Positions 17,495 to 25,899 of a stretch of 64,000 bases of DNA are shown here, one piece after another. Origin of the DNA: an uncultured Pontibacter sp. (GTDB lineage: Bacteria; Bacteroidota; Bacteroidia; Cytophagales; Hymenobacteraceae); contig CANMMP010000002.1 in the NCBI GenBank assembly GCA_947499125.1, positions 124,001-188,000 of the forward strand, in the 5' to 3' direction. The first letter of the stretch is position 1. Each line of letters begins with the position of its first letter. A program made the position numbers and the translations under genes. The notes beneath the pieces were generated by a model, which did no database searches, was not told the DNA's origin, and worked only from the letters and a program-made list of their open reading frames with translations.

Positions 17495-18202
17495 TTAGAA
17501 GATCACAGGCATCGTATATTTAATCTTTATCTTTTCTCAGTTTCGTACGCTGGGTATCCAGTTGCCATCGCTTAGTTTTGCCAGGCGTATTGCCTCACGG
17601 TCCAGGGCAGGTTCTATACTTTTCTCAATCTTATAATCGCTTAGCGATCCGTCTTCGTTAATGGTAAAAGATACATACACTGCTCCGCGTTTTGTAGCCT
17701 GCTGCGGGTAGCGCACATTACGCTTCATAAACTTTATAAAAGCTTCGGTGCCGCCTTTATACTCAGTCATTTCCTGTTTACTGGCATTCTCTTTTGGTGA
17801 GCCACCAGAATTGTGTGAGAACCGGATAGGTAAGGTATAGCGCACTTTTACCTGCTTGCCTTTTTGTACGCCCGTGGTCCAGTAGCCGCTCATGTTACGC
17901 ACTGCCTGCATACTTACCGAATCAAGGCTGGGGTGCAAACCTTTCAGTAATTTTACATCGTTTATAGTTCCATCATCATCCACCACAAACGATACCACCA
18001 CCAGGCCCGACACGCTTGCATTTGTGTAAGGTATACTTCCGGAAAGGTAAGTCATCAACGCACTTTCGCCTCCTTTAAAAACAGGCATCTGGTCTGCGTA
18101 TTCGTATACTTTGGTCTCCGTCGAATCGGTTTGCGCAAAAGCTGGCAGGTTCAAAAGCAGCAACACAACTGTCGCCAAAAGTGCAGTAAAAGTTGATCTC
18201 AT
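17495..18202 (-). pseudogene. Exported protein with two TonB-C modules, last strand cut off by an in-frame TGA
   Basis: From the ATG at 18200-18202, a signal peptide (cleavage near Ala-Phe-Ala-Gln) is followed by two TonB-C modules. The frame stops at TGA 17537-17539 after WIPSVRN (221 residues). The same frame then reads EKIKIKYTMPVIF before TAA at 17495-17497. That is exactly the closing beta strand found in the sister modules (for example KVRVSFTIPLRF). A single GGA to TGA change would explain it. The protein may still be made without its last strand, so it is either a truncated gene or a young pseudogene. A TTG at 18229 would extend the N-terminus but spoil the signal peptide. Confidence 0.7.
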
Positions 18203-18269
18203 ATAAAGGAAGTATAGATTATAGTGCAAGATATAGCTTTACCTATACTTTTAAAAGTCTTGTGTTCTG

Positions 18270-18875
18270 TTAAGTCGAATGCTCGAAAGCGTTTACACTT
18301 ACAAAGTTACTACCGCCTTTTATAGTTTGCTGCCAGCCCAGTTTTTTTAGTTCTCTCCGTATAAAAAAGTTAAGCAGGCCATGAGCAACCAGCACGGCTA
18401 TAGTTTCGCGGTTGGCTTCTTCGGCCAGTTGTTTTGCGGCTGTGCGGGCACGTTGCCGGGCCTGTTTAAAGGTTTCGATGCCACGGCTGTTAAACCCCAG
18501 AAACCATAGAATGCGCGCACCTATCAACCATAGTTTTATAGGTAAGTGTAGCAAAGGCAATGAGAATATTTTCCGCTCAAACTCCCTGAAATTAGCGTCT
18601 ATAACAAGTGCTACCTGCTCTCCAAAAATAGCTTTGGCTGTAAGCTGCGAGCGTACCAATGTGCTGCAATGTACTTTCTTGATCTCCTTATAAGGAATGG
18701 CCTCATTGTGGAGTACAAAGGCTTCTACCTGGGCGGCATCGTAATCCGAAATATACTGGGTGGCACCGGCTGCACTTACCAGCGTTTTTTTTGCAACCTG
18801 GGGTTTAGCGTGCCTTATCAGGAAGATCCGGTATGGTTTAGGGGTATCCAAAAGTATAGTTAAAGGTTTTAGCAA
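18270..18875 (-). CDS. Histidine phosphatase family protein
   Basis: A 201-residue protein of the phosphoglycerate-mutase-like superfamily. FLIRHAKP supplies the phospho-accepting His, and VLVAHGLLNFF near the C-terminus supplies the second His. The substrate is unknown; a hydrophobic stretch in the middle (about 105-128) could bind a lipid or membrane. There is no ATG: the frame opens directly after a TAG, at the TTG at 18873-18875, and another TTG lies eight codons later. It is a single gene facing the GNAT gene on the same strand. Confidence 0.75.
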   Translation of the reverse strand: MLKPLTILLDTPKPYRIFLIRHAKPQVAKKTLVSAAGATQYISDYDAAQVEAFVLHNEAIPYKEIKKVHCSTLVRSQLTAKAIFGEQVALVIDANFREFERKIFSLPLLHLPIKLWLIGARILWFLGFNSRGIETFKQARQRARTAAKQLAEEANRETIAVLVAHGLLNFFIRRELKKLGWQQTIKGGSNFVSVNAFEHST

Positions 18876-18899
18876 CTATACGATGATGGCTATACTTGT

Positions 18900-19481
18900 T
18901 TACAGGTTAGGGAAAATGGTGCTTCGTATCTGCGGCCATTCGGGCTTCAGGATGCTATAGTAAATGGTGTCGCGGCGGCGGCCGTCGTGTATCAGCGTAT
19001 GGCTGCGCAGAATACCTTCTTCGGTAGCGCCTATTTTTCGCATAGCTTGCCTGGAGCGTAGGTTCAGTACATCAGTTTTAAGTTCTACACGTTCAAATTC
19101 AAGCACTTCAAAAGCATGTTGCAGCAACAGGAACTTGCAGTGCCGGTTCAGCCCGGTGCCTCTGTGGTCTTTTCCGAGCCAGGTCCAGCCAATTTCCAGT
19201 CGCTTATCCACTTCCGAAATGTTGCCATAAGCTGTACTTCCGGCAGGCTTACCAGTTGCTTTATCAATAATAATAAAAGTATAACGGTCGTGTTGCGCGC
19301 TTGCTTTGGTTATAGTTTCAACCCAACGTTGCAGATCTGTAGCATTGTTGATCCTGGTTGTCATGTAGCGCCAGGTATCGGCATCCGGTGCGATCGTTTG
19401 CAGGTGCTCCCGGTCTTCGGGTTGATAGGGTCTTAACAGCACATGCCCGTTTTCGAGGTGCAGGTCTTTTTCAAAGTTCAT
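18900..19481 (-). CDS. GNAT family acetyltransferase (RimJ/RimL-like)
   Basis: A 193-residue enzyme of the GCN5 fold. LRPYQPEDREHL opens strand 1, and GTGLNRHCKFLLLQHAF contains the acetyl-CoA pyrophosphate loop. NLRSRQAMRKIGATEEGILR is the typical late motif of the ribosomal-protein or small-molecule N-acetyltransferase branch. The substrate is unknown. It ends 25 bases before the start of the phosphatase gene and may be transcribed with it. Confidence 0.88.
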   Translation of the reverse strand: MNFEKDLHLENGHVLLRPYQPEDREHLQTIAPDADTWRYMTTRINNATDLQRWVETITKASAQHDRYTFIIIDKATGKPAGSTAYGNISEVDKRLEIGWTWLGKDHRGTGLNRHCKFLLLQHAFEVLEFERVELKTDVLNLRSRQAMRKIGATEEGILRSHTLIHDGRRRDTIYYSILKPEWPQIRSTIFPNL

Positions 19482-19899
19482 AAAACAGGATTGTAACAGG
19501 AGATTGAACCACGATCGGGGATGAGAATTAGCAAATAAAAGACTGTAGTATTAGCCTTAGTTAAGTTCTGGTTATACTTCTGAAATAAAATTGCTTAAAA
19601 ACAGGCAGAACTCCAACAGAAACAGCGAATTAACCGTAAGAGTGTTCACCGGAAATTGGCCGCAAACCAAGCCACGATATCACTGCATTGTTGGCAGGAG
19701 CACCACTTACCGGGAAACCTATACTTAATAAAACAAAAACATTCTGCTAACAAAAGTCCATAGGCCAGTAACTGGTTTCAGAACAGCTTTTGTATAGCCT
19801 CAAAATTTTTATCCACCTTACCGGTGATAAAGGGTTGCCATTAACCGCGCAGCTGCTATAGTTTATTACCGGCTTTTAAATGTTGCAGGAGATTCACCC
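19482..19899. other. 418-base divergent intergenic region
   Basis: No reading frame is supported. It separates the divergent GNAT and glycosyltransferase genes and must hold both promoters. A GC-richer patch at 19625-19720 has short complementary pieces (for example GCCAC near 19672 with GTTGGC near 19691) but no riboswitch class I can recognise. An AGGAGA stretch at 19886-19892 is a plausible ribosome site for the gene at 19900. Confidence 0.4.
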
Positions 19900-21000
19900 A
19901 TGGAAACATTTCATCCTACCAAAATTCTGATGACTGCCGACACCATTGGCGGTGTATGGAACTATGCCTTAGAACTTGCCCGTGCGCTCAGCGAGCAGGA
20001 TATACAGATCGCGCTAGCTACTACAGGCGGCCCGCTCTCCCCCGAACAATACGAAGCGACTTCGGCCATTAACAACCTTACCATTTACGAAAGCAACTAT
20101 AAGCCCGAATGGATGGATAAGAATGGAAGTGACCTGCAACAGGCAGGCGAATGGCTGATGCAGCTAAAAGATAAAGTACAACCAGACCTTATTCACCTGA
20201 ACGGCTTATACTATGCCAGTCTGCCCTGGGGCAAACCAATGGTAGTTGTTGTGCACTCGTGCGTCATGTCGTGGTGGCGTGCTGTGCGCCAGGAGGATGC
20301 TCCTAAAGAGTGGAATAAGTATAAAGAACTGGTAACTAAAGGGCTGCGCAGCGCTGAAATGGTAATTACTACAACCCAGGCCTTGATGCACGAAGCAAGC
20401 AGCACCTATGGTCCTTTTAAGCAAAGCAATGTAGTTTATAACGGACGTAAGCAGCAGCATTTTAAATTTGGTAAAAAAGAGCCTTTCATATTTAGCATGG
20501 GCAGCATCTGGGACGAAGGCAAAAATATTTCGACCCTGGCACACATCGCTGAAGAACTATCGTGGCCGGTTTACATTGCCGGCGATAACAAACACCCGGA
20601 CACCGGACAGGTGCTGGAACTTGAAAATGTGCATTTCCTGGGTAAGCTTACAAACGATGAGATAGCAGACTGGCTATCAAGAGCATCTATATTTGCGGCC
20701 CCTTCGCGCTACGAGCCATTTGGTTTATCAGTGCTGGAGGCAGCCATGTCGGGTTGCGCGCTGGTGGTAGGCCGAACCGAAAGCCTTGCTGAACTATGGG
20801 GGAATGCCGCCAAGTTTACCGACCCTAACAACCCGGACGATGTGCGCGATGTGATCCAAAACCTGATCGACGATGAATTTTGCCGGAATATTATGGCTTG
20901 CCGCGCAGTAAAACGCTCGCATGGTTATACGGCCGAGCAAATGGCCCAGGATTACCTGTATCTTTACAGCCAGGTTACCCGAAAAGAAGTTCTTGCTTAA
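19900..21000 (+). CDS. Family 4-type glycosyltransferase
   Basis: A 366-residue GT-B fold enzyme. The N-terminal domain opens with ILMTADTIGGVWNYALELA, the acceptor-side glycine motif. The C-terminal domain has the donor-binding motif SRYEPFGLSVLEAAMSG (about 269-285), with the E-x7-E pattern that is the retaining GT4 hallmark. It probably transfers a sugar from a nucleotide donor to an exopolysaccharide, glycan or lipid. No other polysaccharide gene is adjacent, so the acceptor is unknown. It has its own terminator. Confidence 0.88.
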   Translation: METFHPTKILMTADTIGGVWNYALELARALSEQDIQIALATTGGPLSPEQYEATSAINNLTIYESNYKPEWMDKNGSDLQQAGEWLMQLKDKVQPDLIHLNGLYYASLPWGKPMVVVVHSCVMSWWRAVRQEDAPKEWNKYKELVTKGLRSAEMVITTTQALMHEASSTYGPFKQSNVVYNGRKQQHFKFGKKEPFIFSMGSIWDEGKNISTLAHIAEELSWPVYIAGDNKHPDTGQVLELENVHFLGKLTNDEIADWLSRASIFAAPSRYEPFGLSVLEAAMSGCALVVGRTESLAELWGNAAKFTDPNNPDDVRDVIQNLIDDEFCRNIMACRAVKRSHGYTAEQMAQDYLYLYSQVTRKEVLA

Positions 21001-21015
21001 CAAATCTATAGTTTA

Positions 21016-21060
21016 CAAAAAGGGTTTACCAGCTAACGTATAGTTGGTAAACCTGTTTTT
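21016..21060 (+). terminator. Terminator of the glycosyltransferase gene
   Basis: GGTTTACCAGCT is mirrored by AGTTGGTAAACC (one G-T pair), followed by a T run. It ends just before the Nudix start. Confidence 0.75.
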
Positions 21061-21063
21061 TAT

Positions 21064-21630
21064 ATGGCTGCCCATACATCCACCAACCCCCTGCACTGGA
21101 AAACCCTTCGCACCGAAATGGTAGTAAACGAGAAGTGGTATAAACTTCGTCGCGATGAAGTAGAACTGCCCAACGGCGTAATACTAGATGATTATTATGT
21201 AAGTGTGCGCCCCGATGTGGTGTTGACTTTCCCGGTTACAGAAGATGGGCAGGTTATTTTTGTGCGGCAGTACAAGCATGCAGCCGGCAATGTATTTATA
21301 GAGTTGCCCGGCGGTGTAATCGACGATCACGAAACCAACCCCCAAGAAGCTGCCCGTCGCGAACTCCTGGAAGAGACCGGTTATACTTCTGATAACATGG
21401 AACTGCTGTTGGAAGTGATCGACAACCCTACCAAAGACACAAACAAAATATACTTTTACCTGGCCCGTAACGCCCAGAAAATTGCCGACCAGGACCTCGA
21501 CGAATCAGAAAGTATAGAGGTATTGAAAGTACCGGTAGCTGAAGTAGAGCAAATGGTGCTGAGTGGTAAGATCAATGTTTCCGGTTCTGTAGCGCTTTGC
21601 CTGTTAGCTCTTAAAAAATTAGGTTTATAG
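21064..21630 (+). CDS. Nudix hydrolase (ADP-sugar pyrophosphatase-like)
   Basis: A 188-residue enzyme with a complete Nudix box (G-x5-E-x7-R-E-L-x-E-E-x-G) at about 79-101: GVIDDHE, then RRELLEETGY. The preceding VRQYKHAAGNVFIELPGG is typical of the ADP-ribose/ADP-sugar pyrophosphatase branch, which splits the pyrophosphate of nucleotide sugars. Its position after a glycosyltransferase fits nucleotide-sugar turnover, though a terminator separates them. Confidence 0.88.
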   Translation: MAAHTSTNPLHWKTLRTEMVVNEKWYKLRRDEVELPNGVILDDYYVSVRPDVVLTFPVTEDGQVIFVRQYKHAAGNVFIELPGGVIDDHETNPQEAARRELLEETGYTSDNMELLLEVIDNPTKDTNKIYFYLARNAQKIADQDLDESESIEVLKVPVAEVEQMVLSGKINVSGSVALCLLALKKLGL

Positions 21631-21639
21631 TTTTCTCTT

Positions 21640-22210
21640 GTGACATTTCGAGTGTCAGTCGAGAAATCTTATATGTTCTATAACTTCTTATTTGTCATTT
21701 CGAACAACGTGAGAAATCTATTTAGGCTTATAGTTGAAGTCTATACTTTCTCGAACCAAGCTATACTTTCATAGTTGCCTCTTATCCTGGGAGCTTTACA
21801 AACCTATTGTTCTATAGTTGATTGGGCTCGCTCACGGCCGCGAGGCCTCGCCTTCGGGCATCGCGCTGCTGCTTTCTTGCTATCCTCGTACCTCGAATTG
21901 CCTGCGGCACCGCAACAAATCAAAGGCGCTCAACCCAAAGACTGGAACGTTTCTCATAGCTACCGCTAAACTATAGGTTAAAACTATAAGCTTCGACCTT
22001 TCTCGTGAGCATACTTCCGTAGGGACAGGTCGCGACCTGTCTGTTCATAGGCTGTAACTATAAAACTATAGCTAGTAAAACATCAGTAGCAGAAACTGTC
22101 CCCTTGAGGGGACTACAGGGGTGTTAATACGCTAACTATAAAACTACAACTAAAATAATAGCAACATCAGAATTCCCCGCCTTAGACAACGAAGGGTTAG
22201 GGGTGGTTGG
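21640..22210 (+). repeat. Mosaic repeat island R2
   Basis: Same order as R1: two ATTTCGAG/ATTTCGAA units with AGAAATCT (from 21642 and about 21692); the GC-rich core (21828-21945), nearly identical to that of R1; the 20-base palindrome with its last base changed (22023-22042); the CCCCTTGAGGGG unit with head CAGGGGTGT (22095-22124); and the CCCCGCC unit with head TAGGGGTGG (22173-22210). It lies between nudix and nitroreductase with no gene. Confidence 0.85.
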
Positions 22211-22333
22211 ACCACACCAACTATAAAACCAAAATCCTACCTAAAACTCCAACCAAGCTTTTACCCTTCTATCAAACAAACCCCACTAGCCCAAACCCAC
22301 AATAAATCTGAACTTCTGAAACATAAACTGTGT

Positions 22334-22366
22334 TATGTTTGTACATTAAATGTATGTACATTAAAT
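22334..22366 (+). promoter_or_regulatory. Candidate promoter and direct-repeat operator of the nitroreductase-pirin operon
   Basis: TATGTTTG (22334-22341) matches the Bacteroidota -7 element TAnnTTTG, but no good upstream TTTG is seen at the usual distance. Directly after it, TGTACATTAAAT occurs twice (22340-22351 and 22355-22366) with a 15-base period. Each copy contains the palindrome TGTACA. This is a plausible operator for a redox-type regulator. Confidence 0.4.
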
Positions 22367-22402
22367 TTGTATCGAAATAAATTTTACCATAACAACATAG
22401 GC

Positions 22403-22981
22403 ATGATCGGAACGGATAATAAGATAGAAACGAATGAACTGATAACCGCGCGTTGGAGCCCGAGAGCATTTGATAATAAGCCGGTAGAAGAGGAGAAGCT
22501 GGAAGCGGTTTTTGAAGCGGCACGCTGGGCGCCTTCTGCTATGAACGAGCAACCATGGCGGTTTATCTATGCTACAAAAGAAAACGTGGAAGCGTACCAT
22601 AAAATACTAAGCACTCTTGTAGAGGCAAATCAGGTTTGGGCTAAAGAAGCACCTGTGCTAATACTATCGGTTGCGAAAACAGACTATAGCAATTTCGATA
22701 GCCGCAACACGCATGCATGGCACGATACAGGTATGGCTACGGCTAACCTGGCATTGCAGGCAACAGAGCTTGGTTTATACCTGCATGTTATGGGAGGCTA
22801 TAGCGCTGACAAAGCACGCGAAGTATTTGAGATACCGCAGGGCTATGAGCCTGTAAGCGTAATGGCCTTAGGTTACCTGGGCGATGCAGAGCAGTTACCA
22901 GAGCCGTTAAAAGAAAGAGAAAACTCACCGCGTACCCGTAAACCTTTACAGGAGATAGTGTTTAACGGAACCTGGAAATAA
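22403..22981 (+). CDS. Nitroreductase family flavoprotein
   Basis: A 192-residue protein from the ATG at 22403; a TTG at 22367 would run into the direct repeats and is unlikely. RWSPRAFDNKPV is the FMN-binding start of the family, AARWAPSAMNEQPWRF the classic second motif, and GLYLHVMGGY part of the dimer interface. It likely reduces quinones, nitro compounds or enals with NAD(P)H. It is co-transcribed with the pirin gene 12 bases downstream, which suggests a stress or detoxification operon. Confidence 0.9.
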   Translation: MIGTDNKIETNELITARWSPRAFDNKPVEEEKLEAVFEAARWAPSAMNEQPWRFIYATKENVEAYHKILSTLVEANQVWAKEAPVLILSVAKTDYSNFDSRNTHAWHDTGMATANLALQATELGLYLHVMGGYSADKAREVFEIPQGYEPVSVMALGYLGDAEQLPEPLKERENSPRTRKPLQEIVFNGTWK

Positions 22982-22993
22982 ACTATAGAAACT

Positions 22994-23707
22994 ATGAGCA
23001 AGAAAATAATTCATAAAGCAAATACGAGGGGGCATGCCAACCATGGCTGGCTCGACTCGCACCATACCTTCAGCTTTGCCCGCTACCACAACCCGGAGCG
23101 CATGAACTTTGGCTTACTGCGCGTACTGAACGACGATATAGTTGCCCCGGGTATGGGCTTTGGCGCGCACCCGCACGATAACATGGAGATCATCTCTATT
23201 CCATTATCAGGCGAACTGGCGCACCAGGACAGCACAGGCAACAAGAAAGTTATCAAGACAAACGATGTGCAGATCATGTCGGCGGGTAGTGGCTTAACGC
23301 ATTCGGAATTTAACAACTCAAAAACTGAGCAGGTAAATTTTTTGCAGATCTGGGTTTTCCCGAAAGAGCAGGACATAAAACCACGCTACGAGCAGAAAAC
23401 CTTTAACCCTGCCAATCGTCAGAACAAACTACAGACCGTGGTGTCGCCGGAAAAAGATGCGGAAAGTATCTGGATAAATCAGGATGCCTGGTTTACGCTG
23501 GGTTCGTTAAAAGCCGGGTTTGCAGAAGACTATAAACTGCATAAAAGTGGCAATGGCGTTTATGCTTTTGTGCTGGAAGGCGATGTAGAGATCGATGGCG
23601 AAAAGTTAAGCAAACGCGATGGTATAGGTGTTTCTGATACAGATACTATTTCTATAAAAGCTTCATCCGAAGCAGAACTCCTGCTGATGGAAATACCAAT
23701 GAACTAA
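22994..23707 (+). CDS. Pirin family bicupin protein
   Basis: A 237-residue bicupin. HANHGWLDSHHTFSFA is the pirin opening. The metal site of the first cupin is in GAHPHDNMEII, and a later His sits in SGLTHSEFN with a Glu in the following strand. Relatives such as YhhW have quercetin 2,3-dioxygenase activity in vitro, but the natural substrate is unclear. It follows the nitroreductase in one operon and is closed by a terminator. Confidence 0.9.
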   Translation: MSKKIIHKANTRGHANHGWLDSHHTFSFARYHNPERMNFGLLRVLNDDIVAPGMGFGAHPHDNMEIISIPLSGELAHQDSTGNKKVIKTNDVQIMSAGSGLTHSEFNNSKTEQVNFLQIWVFPKEQDIKPRYEQKTFNPANRQNKLQTVVSPEKDAESIWINQDAWFTLGSLKAGFAEDYKLHKSGNGVYAFVLEGDVEIDGEKLSKRDGIGVSDTDTISIKASSEAELLLMEIPMN

Positions 23708-23731
23708 GAACCTACCTTTGGCTAAAAGTGG

Positions 23732-23767
23732 GATCCCTGGCTATAGTTTATAGTCAGGGATTTTTTT
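23732..23767 (+). terminator. Terminator of the nitroreductase-pirin operon
   Basis: ATCCCTG is mirrored by CAGGGAT followed by a run of T. The loop is built from TATAGTTTATAG, another use of the iterated word. Confidence 0.75.
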
Positions 23768-23847
23768 GTGACCTACCCAAACTATAGCTTACACCAACCT
23801 CACAACTATAGCTGCCGTTATTACATAACTATAAACTCACAAAAGCT

Positions 23848-24654
23848 ATGGAACAAACTACATTATTAAAAGATTACTCGCAGCAAGAGAAAGGCGCCTA
23901 CTTTGGAGCATTGGCCGTGATGGCTTCATCAGATGGCACAGCTACCGACGAAGAATTACAGTTTTTGCAAATGATGGGCGAAGCTGCCGAACTACCCGAA
24001 AATTTACAGCAGGAAGTAGCACAGATTGCTAAAAATCCGGATAAGGTTAGCCTGGAAAAATGTTTGGATGTGCTTAAGACGAGCCCACTTCGTTTCTCGT
24101 TCGTAACCGATATCATTAGTTTTGCTAAGGCCGATGGGGAATACACGCCCGACGAGCAGCAGCGCATACAAGGCATCGCCGACTACCTGGGCATCGATCA
24201 GGAACAGTACAGTGTGCTGGACCAATATGTTGAGAAAGCAGACGAAGCGCAGCAGCATGGCGAAGACCCAACTTCCCAATCGTTTATGAGCAAAAGCGGT
24301 TTCGGGGACATGTTTAAGAATACAGGTATTTCGCCGCAAATGGTTAGCGGTATACTAGGCGTAGTGGCACCAATGGTACTATCCAGGATGATGGGCAGAC
24401 GTGGTGGTATGGCTGGCGGCATGGGCGGCGGACTACTTGGCGGTTTATTAGGCGGCATGATGGGTGGCAGCAACACAGGTGGCATGATGGGCGGAAGAAC
24501 TACAAGATCCGGAATGGGTGGTGGTTTAGGGTCTATCATCTCCATACTGGGCGGCCTGAATGGTAAAAAAGGATATGGTGGTACAAAATCGGGCGGCCTG
24601 GGTTCTATACTTGGCAGTGTGCTGGGAGGCGGCAATCGCAGGTCGGGCTGGTAA
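23848..24654 (+). CDS. TerB-like domain protein with a Gly/Met-rich tail
   Basis: A 268-residue protein. Residues about 10-130 form an all-helical TerB-like domain, with two acidic turns resembling the family's metal-contacting sites (SSDGTATDEE and KADGEYTPDE). From about 165 the chain becomes a low-complexity repeat of Gly, Met, Leu and Ser, with GLLGG- and GMGGG-type units, to the end. The tail could be membrane-seeking or aggregation-prone (inference). TerB is linked to tellurite and phage or stress responses, but no other ter genes are present. It is a single gene with a terminator. Confidence 0.75.
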   Translation: MEQTTLLKDYSQQEKGAYFGALAVMASSDGTATDEELQFLQMMGEAAELPENLQQEVAQIAKNPDKVSLEKCLDVLKTSPLRFSFVTDIISFAKADGEYTPDEQQRIQGIADYLGIDQEQYSVLDQYVEKADEAQQHGEDPTSQSFMSKSGFGDMFKNTGISPQMVSGILGVVAPMVLSRMMGRRGGMAGGMGGGLLGGLLGGMMGGSNTGGMMGGRTTRSGMGGGLGSIISILGGLNGKKGYGGTKSGGLGSILGSVLGGGNRRSGW

Positions 24655-25101
24655 CCAAACTATAAATTAACTACAGAAAAAGCAGGAATCGGAAGAAAGT
24701 CGGTTCCTGCTTTTTTTGTGAAAGTTGCAGGCCTTCAACTTCCGGATAATTCCTGTAAACTATAGTATACTTAGAACTATACCTTACACCTGATAAACTA
24801 TGGAAGTGCCCAGGTTTATATTTGTACATTTTCTTTTATCTATTTGATAGGCCTCTGTAAGCTGAATTCTCTTTAATAGCCCTGTAAATATACCAGAAGC
24901 CTATATATGTTAAGTTAGCGGCTGAGCCCGGGGTTGTAGTGTATTTGTACTTCTTTCAGTAAGTAAAAATTTATTTCTTCGGGTAATCAAACAACATTTC
25001 TTTCAGAATTAAGTAAATAATTAACCCCCTTGTTGTTTCCCACCGCCCGAAATATGGCTTTATAACTACAACAGGACCTGATTTTTTAGTATCGACTTAA
25101 T
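24655..25101. other. 447-base intergenic region
   Basis: It holds the TerB-gene terminator at its left end and no reading frame. TATATTTG at 24817-24824 matches the Bacteroidota -7 element without a clear partner. The right 150 bases are plain AT-rich leader. Nothing else is seen. Confidence 0.45.
24676..24717 (+). terminator. Terminator of the TerB-like gene
   Basis: AAAAAGCAGGAA is mirrored by TTCCTGCTTTTT with a further T run. Confidence 0.85.
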
Positions 25102-25896
25102 ATGAAAAAAATAAAAGAAGAGAAAGTCGTGGTGAACGGCAAAAAAGTAGCTACGCCCAAAGCAGCTACCAACGGCCAGGATTTAGCCAACGAATTCTAT
25201 AAAAAAACCCTAACGCTCCTGAAAGACAGCCCCACACCTTATTTGCTGGGCGGTGGCTATGCTATGTACGAATACACTGGCATTGTGCGCGACATGAAAG
25301 ACCTCGATATTTTTTGTAAGCCAAGCGAGTACCAGTATCACCTCAAATTCCTGAACGACAAAGGTTACCAGACCGAAATTACCGATGCCCGATGGCTTGC
25401 CAAAGTATTCCAGAACGGTTATTACATCGATATTATTTTTGATACGGTAAACAACATTTGCACCGTAGACGACAGCTGGTACGAGTATGCCGTGAAAGGT
25501 AAAGTATTCGGTATTCCGGTAAAATTCCTGGCTCCTGAAGAGCTTATCTGGTGTAAGATATATGTGCAGAACCGCGAGCGCTACGATGGAGCCGATGTGA
25601 ACCACCTGTTCTTAAAGTATGGTAAAAAGCTTGACTGGAAACGCCTTTTCAGCCGAATGGACCAGCACTGGCAACTGCTTTTCAGCCAGATCATCAACTT
25701 CCAGTTTGTATATCCAGCTGACCGCGACATAATTCCGCGCTGGCTTTTTGATGAACTGATGCAGCGCGCCCAGCACCAGTATGAGTTGCCGGCTTCGGTA
25801 GAGAAAGTTTGCCGTGGCCCTATTATAGACCAGACCCAGTACAAAACCGATATTACAGAATGGGAGTACAAGGTGGTAACTATAAAAACCATATAG
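25102..25896 (+). CDS. Nucleotidyltransferase-like protein
   Basis: A 264-residue cytoplasmic protein. YLLGGGYAMYEYTGIVRDMKDLDIF has the GG...R..KDxD pattern of the nucleotidyltransferase superfamily (metal-binding Asp in DLDIF), and YIDIIFD supplies the third acidic position. Such domains occur in antibiotic adenylyltransferases, toxin-antitoxin pairs and uncharacterised proteins. It sits three bases upstream of a metallophosphoesterase on the same strand, so the two may make and remove a nucleotide modification (inference). ATG at 25102. Confidence 0.75.
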   Translation: MKKIKEEKVVVNGKKVATPKAATNGQDLANEFYKKTLTLLKDSPTPYLLGGGYAMYEYTGIVRDMKDLDIFCKPSEYQYHLKFLNDKGYQTEITDARWLAKVFQNGYYIDIIFDTVNNICTVDDSWYEYAVKGKVFGIPVKFLAPEELIWCKIYVQNRERYDGADVNHLFLKYGKKLDWKRLFSRMDQHWQLLFSQIINFQFVYPADRDIIPRWLFDELMQRAQHQYELPASVEKVCRGPIIDQTQYKTDITEWEYKVVTIKTI

Positions 25897-25899
25897 TAG

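Noticed and set aside
18760..18960. Plus-strand frames between the phosphatase and GNAT genes
   Set aside because: They are antisense to two well-supported minus-strand genes and carry no motif.
19625..19720. Possible riboswitch upstream of the glycosyltransferase gene
   Set aside because: Short complementary pieces exist, but I could match no core of the SAM, cobalamin, TPP, glycine or c-di-GMP classes.
24198..24635. Pro-rich 145-codon frame antisense to the TerB-like gene
   Set aside because: The prolines are the reverse complement of Gly codons in the low-complexity tail; there is no independent support.
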